Shown here piece after piece: positions 26,945-36,302 of a stretch of 64,000 nucleotides of DNA. The notes under the pieces were generated by a model that saw only the letters and a program-made list of their open reading frames with translations, did no database searches and was not told the DNA's origin. Each line of letters starts with the position of its first letter. Position 1 is the first letter of the stretch. A program made the translations under genes and the position numbers. The stretch is from Colwellia psychrerythraea (GTDB lineage Bacteria; Pseudomonadota; Gammaproteobacteria; Enterobacterales; Alteromonadaceae), in the NCBI RefSeq assembly GCF_000764185.1, contig NZ_JQEC01000016.1, positions 1-64,000 of the forward strand. Reading direction: 5' to 3'.

Positions 26945-29900
26945 TTAGCTGCCTACTAAGTCTCTCACTAAGCGAAATCCGGTAATTTTATCAGCATTAC
27001 CGGTGTGACTAGTTATTGCAGAACTAGTACAAACATCCATAGCCGTTTGATACGATCCACCGACAGCGGCAACTTTTTTACCCGAAAGGTAAACAAGCTC
27101 TTGTGCATTACCAGCATAATTAACAACGCCCCAAGTATTTTGTTTACCTGTAGTAGTTTTAATCAATTCATCACCTTTGCTTATGCCACGAGAGCTAATT
27201 TGACAGTTACGATTGGAATCAAGTCGATTACCTTTTGATTGCGCAGCATGAATCCATTCACGTTTATGAGGTAAACGATATTTTTTACCTGTGGTTTTAC
27301 TCAACCAGTTAATGTAGTTAGTCACTTCAGCTAGGCTAATATCAGTTACTGGTAAGCGTTTACTACGACCAGAAATAGCTTTGCAAGCCTTAGATTTATT
27401 ACAATAAACATTATATTGTGAGATTGAAACTTCGTACTTACCAATAGCAAATGCTTTAATTTTATCACTGCCTGGTATAACGACCATAGTAGGCCCGGTG
27501 CCGCCAACTTTTAAGGTATCTTTACAGACAGCACGAGAGCCTCGAGCGCCTAAACCAGCAATAGAAAGCCGGCACCCATCCTTCTCCTTAATCACGACGG
27601 AAGTTATGGCTGGATTGTCTTTAAACAGTAATAACGCATAACGTTTAGCGTCTTTGGCATAATCGGGGCTAACTTGCCCCATAGTGACAATGCAAGATGC
27701 TAGATTTTGGGTTATCGTTTTTTCTGATTTTTTATAACGGGAGTAATCTAAGGTTCGTAGTTTTTCAATGGCTATTTTGAAATCTCGCATATTCAGCCTT
27801 TGCGTACAGGCTAATTGCTCATTAACGTTATCCATGGCTAAATTATAAAAATTAGTGCTACTTTTTTTGTCGGCTAATTGCGCCTGTTTAGCTTTATTTG
27901 CTTTCGCTGTTTGTACTGCTTGCCTTTGCTTTTTCAGAGAAGCTAATCGGTTGGCTTCTACTGCTTTTTTGTCCGCCGCTTCTTTTTGAGCTATTTTTTG
28001 CGAGAGGTTGAACTTATGTTGATCAAGTTTACTTAAATCGTCGCTATAACGACTAGCATTATTAATTAAAGCGTTAGCCCTAGAAAAGTTTACAGTACTA
28101 ATGGCCGCCGTTATTTTTCCTAGATATAACTGATAAATCTCTTCACGTTTGCTGAAATACCAAGGCGTTGGTTTTTCAGGGAATAAATTAGCCAGTGATT
28201 GTATTTCTTCCCATAACGAGCCTTGCCATTCTGTTGAAAAACTTGGCGAGGCAATAAAGCGCTCAATATTTTCTTGCAATACTTGATAGCGAATTTTAAA
28301 TTCAAGCTGGGTCATCAACTCTGCTTGTGAAACTTTTGGCTCTTCAAGCTTGGTATATTCATAATAAGCAAAACCTGAAGCTGCCACAGCTACGGCAAAG
28401 GTAACACCGAGTAGTCCATTGGCTTTTTTCTTTTCGGTGATCTCGTTATAAAAAGCTTCAACAGAAACAATTCGGTCTTTTCTCTCGAAAGCTAATGCTG
28501 ATTCAATTGCTTTCCAATAACGTTTCTTAATACCTTGAATACGCTTGGGTTTTAATTTTTTATCGTAAGCTTCATCGGCAGGTAGCCGAGTGAAAGGATG
28601 ATCACCTGTCAGCATTTCATAGGCAATACAGCCCAAAGCATAAATATCATCACGCACATCAGGTACTTGCCCTAAAAGCATTTCTCGGCTGGCATAAGCT
28701 GGCGTAAGTGCGCCAAGGTTACCGGCATCAAATACCGTACGGTCTTGTTCACTTTGACTTCGGTCAATTTTTTGTACCGCACGGGCAATACCAAAATCAA
28801 ATATTTTCGCCGTACCATTTTCAGTAACAAAGACGTTGCCTGGTTTTAAATCTGAATGCACTATGTCTTCGTTATGTGCATGTATCAACGCTAAGCTCAT
28901 GCCTTGTAAAATATGCAGTGCTTCACTACGTGGCAATCCCGTAGCGTGATATTGCTTAACCATTTGATCAAGCGGTTGACCAATCATGTATTCCATGGTC
29001 ATAAAGACCACGTCACCATCTCGGTCAAAATCGTATACTTTTACCGTATTTTGATTGGCAATATGTTGCGCTTTTTTCGCCTCACGTTGTAGAGAAATAA
29101 AGGCTTCAGGATGCGTTCTAAACTCTTCACTTAATACTTTAATGGCAATATAGGGATCTCTATCTTGCGCTTCAACTTTTAACAGGTCTTTAGCTTTGTA
29201 GACCACCCCCATGCCGCCAATACCTAAAATATCCTCAAGTAGAAAACGGCCTTTTAATATTTTACTATCAGCTTTTGCTGCTGAATCAGTGCTTTGTGCT
29301 AAACTTTCATCAATCGCTTGAGCTGCTCTTTGAGTACTACCTTGTGCACTGGCTTGGGAGTTGTTTTGAGCAGAGCCTTGGCTGCTGATCAAATCAAGCG
29401 CACTGCCTTGAGTATCATTTGTTGGTGAACTTGTATTGAGTGAGCCACTTATCGGTGATAGTGCTGGTGAAAAACTACTTGGGCTAAAGCGAGTCGCATC
29501 ATCAACTACAGGCCCTGTTGTAGTAGCTTCAGGCACAACTTCATTTGTGACTGCGGTTTTAGCAACTTGTGGTGGTACTCGCGGGGAAAAAATAGTTTTA
29601 TCGGAATCAACCGTATCTGGGCTAATGATGGTTGCATCATCTGGCTGAACTGTTGCTTTAGTGATAGGTCTAGGTGAAAATACCGTTTTATCACTATCTA
29701 CCGCTGCTTGATTACCAACACTTTCATGCTCAGTAGCATTATTTTTTTTAGCAAGTGCAACCGCTTTAGCAATATCCTCCGCTTTACTTTTCGATATTGG
29801 CTTTCTGAAAACGGTTTTAGCATCACTCTGCACATCTATAGCTACATGCGCGCTGTCGCTGCTAGCACTTTCAATAGTCGCTTTTTCGCTGACAGAAAGC

Positions 29901-30037
29901 GGCTTTCTAAAAACAGTTTTTGCCTCAACGCTACTTTGGTTGCTGTTATTATCTTGATTAGCTATATCTGTTTTTTCGCTTGTATTACTTACTCCAGTAA
30001 TTACCGCATCATTTTCAGCTTGGTCTTTAATTGTCAT
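26945..30037 (-). CDS. ppkA: T6SS Ser/Thr kinase PpkA with C-terminal FGE-sulfatase-like domain
   Basis: 1030 residues. The disordered N-terminus (1-250) has repeated threonine motifs: AKTVFRKP (Thr41, Thr75), DKTVFSPR (Thr118), DKTIFSPR (Thr148), and weaker DDATIISP and DDATRFSP. The kinase domain (about 263-520) has GIGGMGVVYKAKD, HSDLKPGNVFV (non-RD), DFGIAR, GALTPAYASREM and DIYALGCIAYEMLTGDHPF. One membrane helix lies near 545-560, then a periplasmic Lys/Ala-rich coiled coil (about 660-720). A formylglycine-generating-enzyme/SUMF1-like domain follows (about 825-1028, with GKYEVSISQYNVYC, YRLPHKREWIHAAQ, WGVVNYAGNAQELV, GFRLVRD). In the FGE active-site segment GGSYQTAMDVC only the second Cys is kept. 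PpkA phosphorylates T6SS parts on threonine to trigger assembly. It is co-directional with pppA (24-bp gap). Confidence 0.93.
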   Translation of the reverse strand: MTIKDQAENDAVITGVSNTSEKTDIANQDNNSNQSSVEAKTVFRKPLSVSEKATIESASSDSAHVAIDVQSDAKTVFRKPISKSKAEDIAKAVALAKKNNATEHESVGNQAAVDSDKTVFSPRPITKATVQPDDATIISPDTVDSDKTIFSPRVPPQVAKTAVTNEVVPEATTTGPVVDDATRFSPSSFSPALSPISGSLNTSSPTNDTQGSALDLISSQGSAQNNSQASAQGSTQRAAQAIDESLAQSTDSAAKADSKILKGRFLLEDILGIGGMGVVYKAKDLLKVEAQDRDPYIAIKVLSEEFRTHPEAFISLQREAKKAQHIANQNTVKVYDFDRDGDVVFMTMEYMIGQPLDQMVKQYHATGLPRSEALHILQGMSLALIHAHNEDIVHSDLKPGNVFVTENGTAKIFDFGIARAVQKIDRSQSEQDRTVFDAGNLGALTPAYASREMLLGQVPDVRDDIYALGCIAYEMLTGDHPFTRLPADEAYDKKLKPKRIQGIKKRYWKAIESALAFERKDRIVSVEAFYNEITEKKKANGLLGVTFAVAVAASGFAYYEYTKLEEPKVSQAELMTQLEFKIRYQVLQENIERFIASPSFSTEWQGSLWEEIQSLANLFPEKPTPWYFSKREEIYQLYLGKITAAISTVNFSRANALINNASRYSDDLSKLDQHKFNLSQKIAQKEAADKKAVEANRLASLKKQRQAVQTAKANKAKQAQLADKKSSTNFYNLAMDNVNEQLACTQRLNMRDFKIAIEKLRTLDYSRYKKSEKTITQNLASCIVTMGQVSPDYAKDAKRYALLLFKDNPAITSVVIKEKDGCRLSIAGLGARGSRAVCKDTLKVGGTGPTMVVIPGSDKIKAFAIGKYEVSISQYNVYCNKSKACKAISGRSKRLPVTDISLAEVTNYINWLSKTTGKKYRLPHKREWIHAAQSKGNRLDSNRNCQISSRGISKGDELIKTTTGKQNTWGVVNYAGNAQELVYLSGKKVAAVGGSYQTAMDVCTSSAITSHTGNADKITGFRLVRDLVGS

Positions 30038-30061
30038 GACGAGATAAGTACTCCATTACGC

Positions 30062-30820
30062 TTATACACTGACATTTTGATGAATACCTTTTACCAATAT
30101 TACCGAGACATTATCTGAGGCTTGGTTATCTAGTGCAGTTTGTATCAATTTATTCACCGCTATTTCAAGAGAGCTTTCGCGCAGGCATTGCATGATTTCA
30201 TCATCTGCTACCGCGTTATACAAACCATCACTACAAAGCAGGAATAGGTCGCCTACTCTAACGTCAAACACATCTACATCAATATCTAGACGTTCTGAAG
30301 TGCCCACGGCTCGAGTAATTACATTGGCTTCGGGATGAGTTTTAGCTTCTTCTTCAGAGATCAAACCTTCACTAACTAGTTCGGCAACATGGCTATGATC
30401 TCTACTGAGTTGGCTAAGTTTATCGTGCCTGAAACGATAAAGCCTTGAATCTCCAGCCCATAGACAAACGCCGACATTACCTTTTATTAATAACGAAACA
30501 AAGGTACTGCCAATAATACGGCCATTCAGCTTTACTCGAGAATACTCTAATAGTCGGTTGTTGGCGTCTGTTACGGTGTTTTCTATATCATTTACGAAAT
30601 CATCAAGGTTTGCTTTTTTGCTCAAATGACTTAAATTTTCAACAATTAACTGGCTGGCAACACTGCCGCCGTCGTGACCACCCATGCCGTCAGCCACTGT
30701 CCATAAACCTATTTCAGATTGGCATAAAAATGAATCTTCATTTAATGGTCTAACGGTGCCCACATCTGTAGCACCCTCGCTTACCCATGTAAGTGGTCGT
30801 CTCACGGTTACGTCATTCAT
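30062..30820 (-). CDS. pppA: T6SS PP2C-type protein phosphatase PppA
   Basis: 252 residues with all PP2C metal-site motifs in order: VGTVRPLNEDSF, VADGMGGHDGG, WAGDSRLYR, LCSDGLYNAV and ASDNVSVILV. It dephosphorylates the targets of PpkA and so resets T6SS assembly. Its ATG shares the bases ATGA with the stop of a 48-codon upstream ORF (30817-30963) whose beginning copies its own. It lies between tagF and ppkA on the minus strand. Confidence 0.95.
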   Translation of the reverse strand: MNDVTVRRPLTWVSEGATDVGTVRPLNEDSFLCQSEIGLWTVADGMGGHDGGSVASQLIVENLSHLSKKANLDDFVNDIENTVTDANNRLLEYSRVKLNGRIIGSTFVSLLIKGNVGVCLWAGDSRLYRFRHDKLSQLSRDHSHVAELVSEGLISEEEAKTHPEANVITRAVGTSERLDIDVDVFDVRVGDLFLLCSDGLYNAVADDEIMQCLRESSLEIAVNKLIQTALDNQASDNVSVILVKGIHQNVSV

Positions 30821-30963
30821 AATATATTTCTTTCTTTAATAATCCGTATCATCTGATTGGCAACAATAACGCTATCAATGCCTACAGCACTAACACCATT
30901 AGCACCTTCGGCAACATATCGATTCAACCATCTAAGCGGTTGTCTAACAGTTACGTCATTCAT
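30817..30963 (-). CDS. 48-codon ORF made from a duplicated pppA start
   Basis: It begins MNDVTVRQPLRW; PppA begins MNDVTVRRPLTW. Further on, AEGANGVSAV recalls SEGATDVGTV of PppA, after which similarity fades. It ends in an ATGA overlap with the pppA start, so ribosomes finishing it could reinitiate on pppA. The upstream DNA of both starts is also similar (ATTATGAATGACGTAAC). It looks like a tandem duplication of the gene boundary. Whether the peptide is made or matters is unknown. Confidence 0.45.
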   Translation of the reverse strand: MNDVTVRQPLRWLNRYVAEGANGVSAVGIDSVIVANQMIRIIKERNIL

Positions 30964-31000
30964 AATTTATTTATTCTCAATATCCATATACTGTCTAAAG

Positions 31001-31720
31001 TTATTTCGCCACATAAGTTTTTGGCCAGCCCCAGTGTGCCCAATTACCGTCAATCATAGCTGGTAACTGGCTAGCAGGCGGTAGGCCCTGCACGGTAAAA
31101 AGACAAGGAGGTATATTTTCAGAGCCTGTTGTCGACCAAACACTGTAACTATTCATCGTTGTACTAAACATACTATCAAGCAAGTGCGCATAGAGGTTCA
31201 TCGGTAACTCTTCTTCAAATTGAAAATCTATATGCTGGCTAGTTGTAGTCAACTGTTGCCCTACTTTTCGATAAGCCATAGGCACCATTGCCGCTTGATG
31301 ATTAGCTTGCGCTAACAACTCTTCCAGTGAAAATTGGCCATCAAGTGCTTGTAAGGCTAATTCTTCAATATGTGCGAACCAGCGCCCATTCGCTGACATA
31401 AATTCTAACGGGTTAATGTCGTTATTTAAGGGAATGGCAATGGTAAATGGATAATAACGTCCAACTTGATCAACACTGGGCAGCACTATGCCCGCCCAAT
31501 GATTTTCATCAACTACCCCTGCAGATAAAACGAAGCGCCAAATTGGACTGGTTAAATAAATATCTAACCAAGAGTCTCCAATTTGTTCGTTTGAACTAGC
31601 AACAAATAATTGCAACCATTCATCCCAAGCAGTAATAAATCTGGCCGGTAGGTTACGGTGTACAAAGTCACCGTAACTGGGTAGTTTTCCGTATAAACCT
31701 AAAGGTGCGTCTGTACTCAC
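31001..31720 (-). CDS. tagF: T6SS-associated protein TagF
   Basis: 239 residues with the TagF/ImpM signature GLYGKLPSYGDFVHRNLP at the N-terminus, WDEWLQ, and the central SPIWRFVLSAG and VGRYYPFTIA segments. In other T6SSs TagF is a cytoplasmic post-translational repressor that acts with Fha or PpkA/PppA. Here it is the free-standing form, not fused to PppA as in Agrobacterium. Its start overlaps the tssM stop by one base, so the two are translationally coupled. Confidence 0.93.
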   Translation of the reverse strand: MSTDAPLGLYGKLPSYGDFVHRNLPARFITAWDEWLQLFVASSNEQIGDSWLDIYLTSPIWRFVLSAGVVDENHWAGIVLPSVDQVGRYYPFTIAIPLNNDINPLEFMSANGRWFAHIEELALQALDGQFSLEELLAQANHQAAMVPMAYRKVGQQLTTTSQHIDFQFEEELPMNLYAHLLDSMFSTTMNSYSVWSTTGSENIPPCLFTVQGLPPASQLPAMIDGNWAHWGWPKTYVAK

Positions 31721-34700
31721 TAGATCCTCTCAGGACATTTAAACAAGCTTAACAATTTTTTCTCAAATGGGTTGTTAATACTTTTCGCTTTGATTTTATA
31801 AGATATTTTGTGCTTAGCATCAAAAGACTGTCTTTCATCATCACTATTATTTGATATGGCATAAGTCACTAAATAAGTACTTGATTCATTGGTTTTGGTC
31901 AGTTGTGATTGTTTTAATAACCTAAACCAAGCCCATGGGCCTTCAAATGTTTCACTGTGCTGTTGTTCATTTAGATCTTCGAAGACAATACGAACTCGGC
32001 TTTGTTCACTATCAGCCGACCATTTCAACGTTTTCCAAAATTTAGGTCCATGGCTATAAGTGATTCTGTTAGCGCCTACTTCTAGCATAAACCGAACATT
32101 ATTTTTAGGCATGGCATTGGGTTTTAAACTAAAACCTAAACTTGGTGTTTCAGCACTTTCTCTAAACAACACACTTTTTATTTCTAAGGCGCGCTTTATC
32201 TGTCTTAATGTGCCTTTTGAAAGACCTAAATTATATTTATCAATGGTTTTATTTTTCCAACCGCCGCGTGTAGTAATGAAAGGTTTAACGTTTTCTTGGT
32301 AGAAAGTATCAACCGTACCATTAGGTTTGAAAAAGGCGACAAAATCAAATAAGGCGATATCATTATCTGAGTTTTGCGCAACAGGATAACGACCTTCGAT
32401 ACTGTCCATATAAGATTGGTAAACCGTATTTCGCCATTCGTTATTGATATGTTGATGCGCCGATCTCAATATTACTCGCCAGGTTTCATCCGCAAGGCTA
32501 GTTAACCAACGTTTAACTGGTTTTGGCATATTTTTAGCGTAAGAGTGCAGCGCGGTAATAGCGTTATCAGCACCATTTTGATAACGCGCTTTAACTAATT
32601 TAAAGGCTTTTCTGCTAGGGTCTGGCGCTAAACTGATGCTATTAACCATTTCTTGCATCTGCGATATTTTTAATAATGCGGTGTTTATCGCCGCTGGCTG
32701 CTTTTTACTTTCACGTAACAAAACGTTGAGGCTTCGATACCTTTTATCAACTGTTGTCCACTGAGTTTGCGAAGCTGCAAAACTGGCTAACCCACCCGTT
32801 ATTCCTGTGCTGTTATCATCAGACAAGTTGGCTGCCGTTTGGCTCGATAACTGCGTATTAGCAGATGTAACATTAAGTATTGCTACAATTGGCGAATAAA
32901 TGGGGTCAGCAAAACTGCTCAGTAAATTACTGGTTTGTAATATGTTTTTTACAGGTTTGACATTTAATACATCGTATATCTGTTGCCAGTGTTTATTATA
33001 CTCAGCCAAATATAGTGCTTTTACTTTTTTACTGATGTCATCAAGATCATCACTGATAAAAGCAACCTCTTGTGCTGCTTCATCATGAAGTAACCAGCGT
33101 TCATTCGCTATGCTAACAATAAATTCAGAATCTGCAGAAAAGTCTATTTCATCATAACTTGCTTTAGTAAATAACATAGGAATAGTTAACTTGGCTTCAA
33201 TCGCAGGGTTAACTTGATAACTGTCTTGCACCGCTCCGCCCATTTCAGCCAACATATTAATAGGTTGGGCATATTCGGCTTTACTGCGAATGCGTTGATA
33301 AATTCGTTGTGAGATAGGCATACGTAATAAACGCTGGCGGGTAGACATTAGCAGTGATTTATTTAGCTCTGCAGGTCTAATAGTTAGGGCAAGTAACGCA
33401 GTTAAATGCGCTTCAAGTGCTTGTTTGTTTTCCGTTTGCTGTGAAAACTCATCTTGCCATTGATTTAAAAACCATTCTTGAACGAGTGGCCTATCCATAT
33501 GCTCAAGTTTATTGAACATAACATAGCTCCTAAAAGCGCTATAGAGTGCCTCATTTTTAGTATTAGCCTTGAGGTGTATCTCAATATATTTTATTAACTT
33601 AGGGTAAAAAACTGTCGTTAAATGACTTTCATAAGCGCCATTAGCCGCTTCATCAACACTGGTTGAGTACATGCCTAAACTATTTAGCCAAGGATTTTGA
33701 TCCTGATCGTAAACAATACTGGCTTTCGCTAAGGCGTTAAGTGTTGGTAAGGTGTTTCTAATATCTGAAGACCAATGACTCAGGTTTTTAGCCTGCTCTT
33801 GATATTCAGCCACATAGCCTTCAACTTCATGCATATAGCTTTCATGTTGAGTGTATGCACCAGTCCACATTACGACTAATGCTACTGAGATACCAACCAT
33901 AGTGGTATAGGCGACTCGCTGACCCCATTTAATCACTTTTTCATAAAAGCGGTTAGTGCCAACTAACTCTGATTCAGTAAAAATAACATCTTTAAAAAGC
34001 TTTCCTAAAAAGTAACTTTTACCCTGTTGCAATGGCGAGTTGCCACCAGTATTACTAAAACCAAAATTAGATGAAACTGACGCCATTAGGCGATCAATGG
34101 GTGTGCCATCTTGTGTACCACTGGTAAAATACACCCCACGCAAATATGGCTGCAGGCTAAAGCGATTTTGCACGAAGGTTTGCTGCACAAAACTATCAAC
34201 CATACCTTGCATGTTTTCCATTTGCTGAGGAAAACCTTGAATTGCGCTACGACGTTTAATATCACGTTCACTGTGAACCCTAAACAGCACACGATCATAC
34301 AAACCTTTGATAATATTTTTATATTCTTGGCTAAGTTTGGCAAAATCAGGAGCTTTGGAAGGCTCAGGAGAATCGGGTAATGAAATACCAAAAACTTGCT
34401 CACGTTCGTCTTTGCCTAAATCCTCGAAGAACTCACTAAAGCCTGACACTAAATCACATTTAGTGAACATTAAATAAACTGGAAAACGTACTTCAAGTTT
34501 CTCCATTAACTCGTCTATACGAGTCCTAATCAACTTGGCATGCTTAGCTCTTTCTTCTTCGGTTTGTGTTAATAGCTCTTGTAAACTAATAGCGACAATC
34601 GCACCATTGATGGGTCTTCTACGTCTATGTTTCTTTAGTAATTTTAAAAAGCCTTCCCATGCAGAGCTATCAACTATTTTATGACTGTCTTGCGTGGTAT

Positions 34701-35280
34701 ATCGGCCTGCAGTATCAATTAATACCGCCTCATTGGTAAACCACCAATCACAATTTCGAGTACCACCTACGCCTTGCAATGCACCTTTACCAAATTGTTC
34801 GGCAAGGGGGAAATCTAAACTTGAATTAACTAGAGCGGTAGTTTTTCCTGATCCAGGAGGACCAATGATAATGTACCAAGGCAATTCATATAACGCCGAC
34901 TTTGCGCCACTGCCATTAAAGTTAAGCTTTTTAAGGGTTGCTAATGCTTGAGTAAAACGCTCGCTCATCTGAGTCATTTCATCAGATGTTTGCTCGCCAA
35001 TTATATCACCTGGAGATTCTTCTTGAGCACTTTGTAAGTCATTAACTAGGCTGTTATTACTTTGTTTTTCTTTGTGCTGGATTCTTAGGTTATTAATGCC
35101 CCATAATAATGACATCACTAAAATGGTGATTAATCGGGCGCTTTCTGACATTAATGGTGCACTATTGTTTTCACCAAATTTAATCGCTGGGCCAATAAAC
35201 CAAATAAGTAACGCTAAGATGATTAAACCAATAACGGAGATGACAATTCTATTTTTAAAAAAAGCTATGATATTTTTCAT
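31720..35280 (-). CDS. tssM: T6SS membrane-complex protein TssM (IcmF)
   Basis: 1186 residues, normal family length. Two N-terminal helices lie at about 12-32 and 46-62. A cytoplasmic NTPase-like domain has an intact Walker A (GPPGSGKT, residues 140-147) and DTAGRYTTQD. A third helix lies near 450-470 (VAYTTMVGISVALVVMWTG), followed by the large periplasmic IcmF/DUF1215-type region that meets TssJ. With TssL and TssJ it forms the trans-envelope channel. Gene order tssJ-tssK-tssL-tssM-tagF. Confidence 0.96.
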   Translation of the reverse strand: MKNIIAFFKNRIVISVIGLIILALLIWFIGPAIKFGENNSAPLMSESARLITILVMSLLWGINNLRIQHKEKQSNNSLVNDLQSAQEESPGDIIGEQTSDEMTQMSERFTQALATLKKLNFNGSGAKSALYELPWYIIIGPPGSGKTTALVNSSLDFPLAEQFGKGALQGVGGTRNCDWWFTNEAVLIDTAGRYTTQDSHKIVDSSAWEGFLKLLKKHRRRRPINGAIVAISLQELLTQTEEERAKHAKLIRTRIDELMEKLEVRFPVYLMFTKCDLVSGFSEFFEDLGKDEREQVFGISLPDSPEPSKAPDFAKLSQEYKNIIKGLYDRVLFRVHSERDIKRRSAIQGFPQQMENMQGMVDSFVQQTFVQNRFSLQPYLRGVYFTSGTQDGTPIDRLMASVSSNFGFSNTGGNSPLQQGKSYFLGKLFKDVIFTESELVGTNRFYEKVIKWGQRVAYTTMVGISVALVVMWTGAYTQHESYMHEVEGYVAEYQEQAKNLSHWSSDIRNTLPTLNALAKASIVYDQDQNPWLNSLGMYSTSVDEAANGAYESHLTTVFYPKLIKYIEIHLKANTKNEALYSAFRSYVMFNKLEHMDRPLVQEWFLNQWQDEFSQQTENKQALEAHLTALLALTIRPAELNKSLLMSTRQRLLRMPISQRIYQRIRSKAEYAQPINMLAEMGGAVQDSYQVNPAIEAKLTIPMLFTKASYDEIDFSADSEFIVSIANERWLLHDEAAQEVAFISDDLDDISKKVKALYLAEYNKHWQQIYDVLNVKPVKNILQTSNLLSSFADPIYSPIVAILNVTSANTQLSSQTAANLSDDNSTGITGGLASFAASQTQWTTVDKRYRSLNVLLRESKKQPAAINTALLKISQMQEMVNSISLAPDPSRKAFKLVKARYQNGADNAITALHSYAKNMPKPVKRWLTSLADETWRVILRSAHQHINNEWRNTVYQSYMDSIEGRYPVAQNSDNDIALFDFVAFFKPNGTVDTFYQENVKPFITTRGGWKNKTIDKYNLGLSKGTLRQIKRALEIKSVLFRESAETPSLGFSLKPNAMPKNNVRFMLEVGANRITYSHGPKFWKTLKWSADSEQSRVRIVFEDLNEQQHSETFEGPWAWFRLLKQSQLTKTNESSTYLVTYAISNNSDDERQSFDAKHKISYKIKAKSINNPFEKKLLSLFKCPERI

Positions 35281-35357
35281 TAAATACTCAGATTATTTTT
35301 AAACGACTTACTTTTAACTATTTAGCTAAAGAGCTTACATATAACTTTTAGGTGCAG

Positions 35358-36284
35358 CTAATTAGCTGACGGTAAGTCTTTTACTGTTTGGTTATTTTCA
35401 CTTTTGATCTCACTAAGCTGTTGGCTAACAGAGTAAGAAGATTCATCTAACCAATACCTAAATCCTGAATAAGTTAACGCCATTATTCCAACAAAAACAC
35501 TGGCAACAACCCACATAGGAATATAATTTAACAGGGTATTTCTAGAGTTAGCTAAACCTTGCCAGCAAGGTGATAATGAGCGTTCATACTCTCCTCGGTA
35601 GCTACGAATAATAAAAAACAAGTCATCACGAAGTTGTTCTAATTGATCTCGGCCACGAGCCACAACACGATATTTGCCTTCATAACCTAAGCTAAGACAA
35701 ATATAAATCAACTCGAGCACTTCAATATTTTCAGCAGGGGTGTTACGCAAACGATCTAAAATGGCAAAAAATTTCTCGCCGCCCGCCGTTTCTTTATGAA
35801 AGATACCGAGTAAGGTTCTTTGATTCCAGGCACTTTCAGCGCCCCAAGGAGTATTGAGTACAGCTTCGTCTAAAATTGTGCAAAGCAAGTAGCGCGAAAC
35901 CATAACAGTATCTTCTTTAATACCGCCATTTCGAGCTTTCATATCAAACGTCTTAATCTCTCGATCAAGTTGTTGATGCAAGCTACCGACATTTGGATGA
36001 CTGAGCGATTCGCGGGTTTTTGAAAATACTGCTAGTAAGGTGGCAGCAGCATTCACTAATGGATTTAACCCGCTAGTCGTGGAGAAATTATCAACTACAT
36101 TGGCTCTTGGCATACTCACCGGTTGAGCAGGCTGAGGCTGATATGGTTGTTGCATAGATGGTGGCGGTGACGCTTGATTACTAGGTGCTCGCCCACCAGG
36201 CATTGGCCGTACTACAGTGCCATCACCTCGATTAATAGGTTGTCTGAATACCGTTTTATCTGGATTATCAACTGACATCTTCAT
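35358..36284 (-). CDS. tssL: T6SS membrane-complex protein TssL (DotU) with phospho-motif N-terminus
   Basis: 308 residues. The disordered N-terminus (1-70) holds two threonine motifs, PDKTVFRQP (Thr11) and GDGTVVRP (Thr23), then a Pro/Gln-rich stretch. The DotU domain (about 75-250) has NPLVNAAATLL, YLLCTILDEAVLNTPWG and LELIYICLSLGYEGKYR. One C-terminal membrane anchor (about 258-278) is present and no OmpA-like peptidoglycan-binding extension. It docks the membrane complex to the baseplate. In Agrobacterium, Thr14 of TssL is phosphorylated by PpkA and then bound by Fha; Thr11 here sits in an equivalent place, in the same motif repeated in this PpkA. Confidence 0.95.
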   Translation of the reverse strand: MKMSVDNPDKTVFRQPINRGDGTVVRPMPGGRAPSNQASPPPSMQQPYQPQPAQPVSMPRANVVDNFSTTSGLNPLVNAAATLLAVFSKTRESLSHPNVGSLHQQLDREIKTFDMKARNGGIKEDTVMVSRYLLCTILDEAVLNTPWGAESAWNQRTLLGIFHKETAGGEKFFAILDRLRNTPAENIEVLELIYICLSLGYEGKYRVVARGRDQLEQLRDDLFFIIRSYRGEYERSLSPCWQGLANSRNTLLNYIPMWVVASVFVGIMALTYSGFRYWLDESSYSVSQQLSEIKSENNQTVKDLPSAN

Positions 36285-36302
36285 TCCTTTGAGGTAAGTG
36301 AA

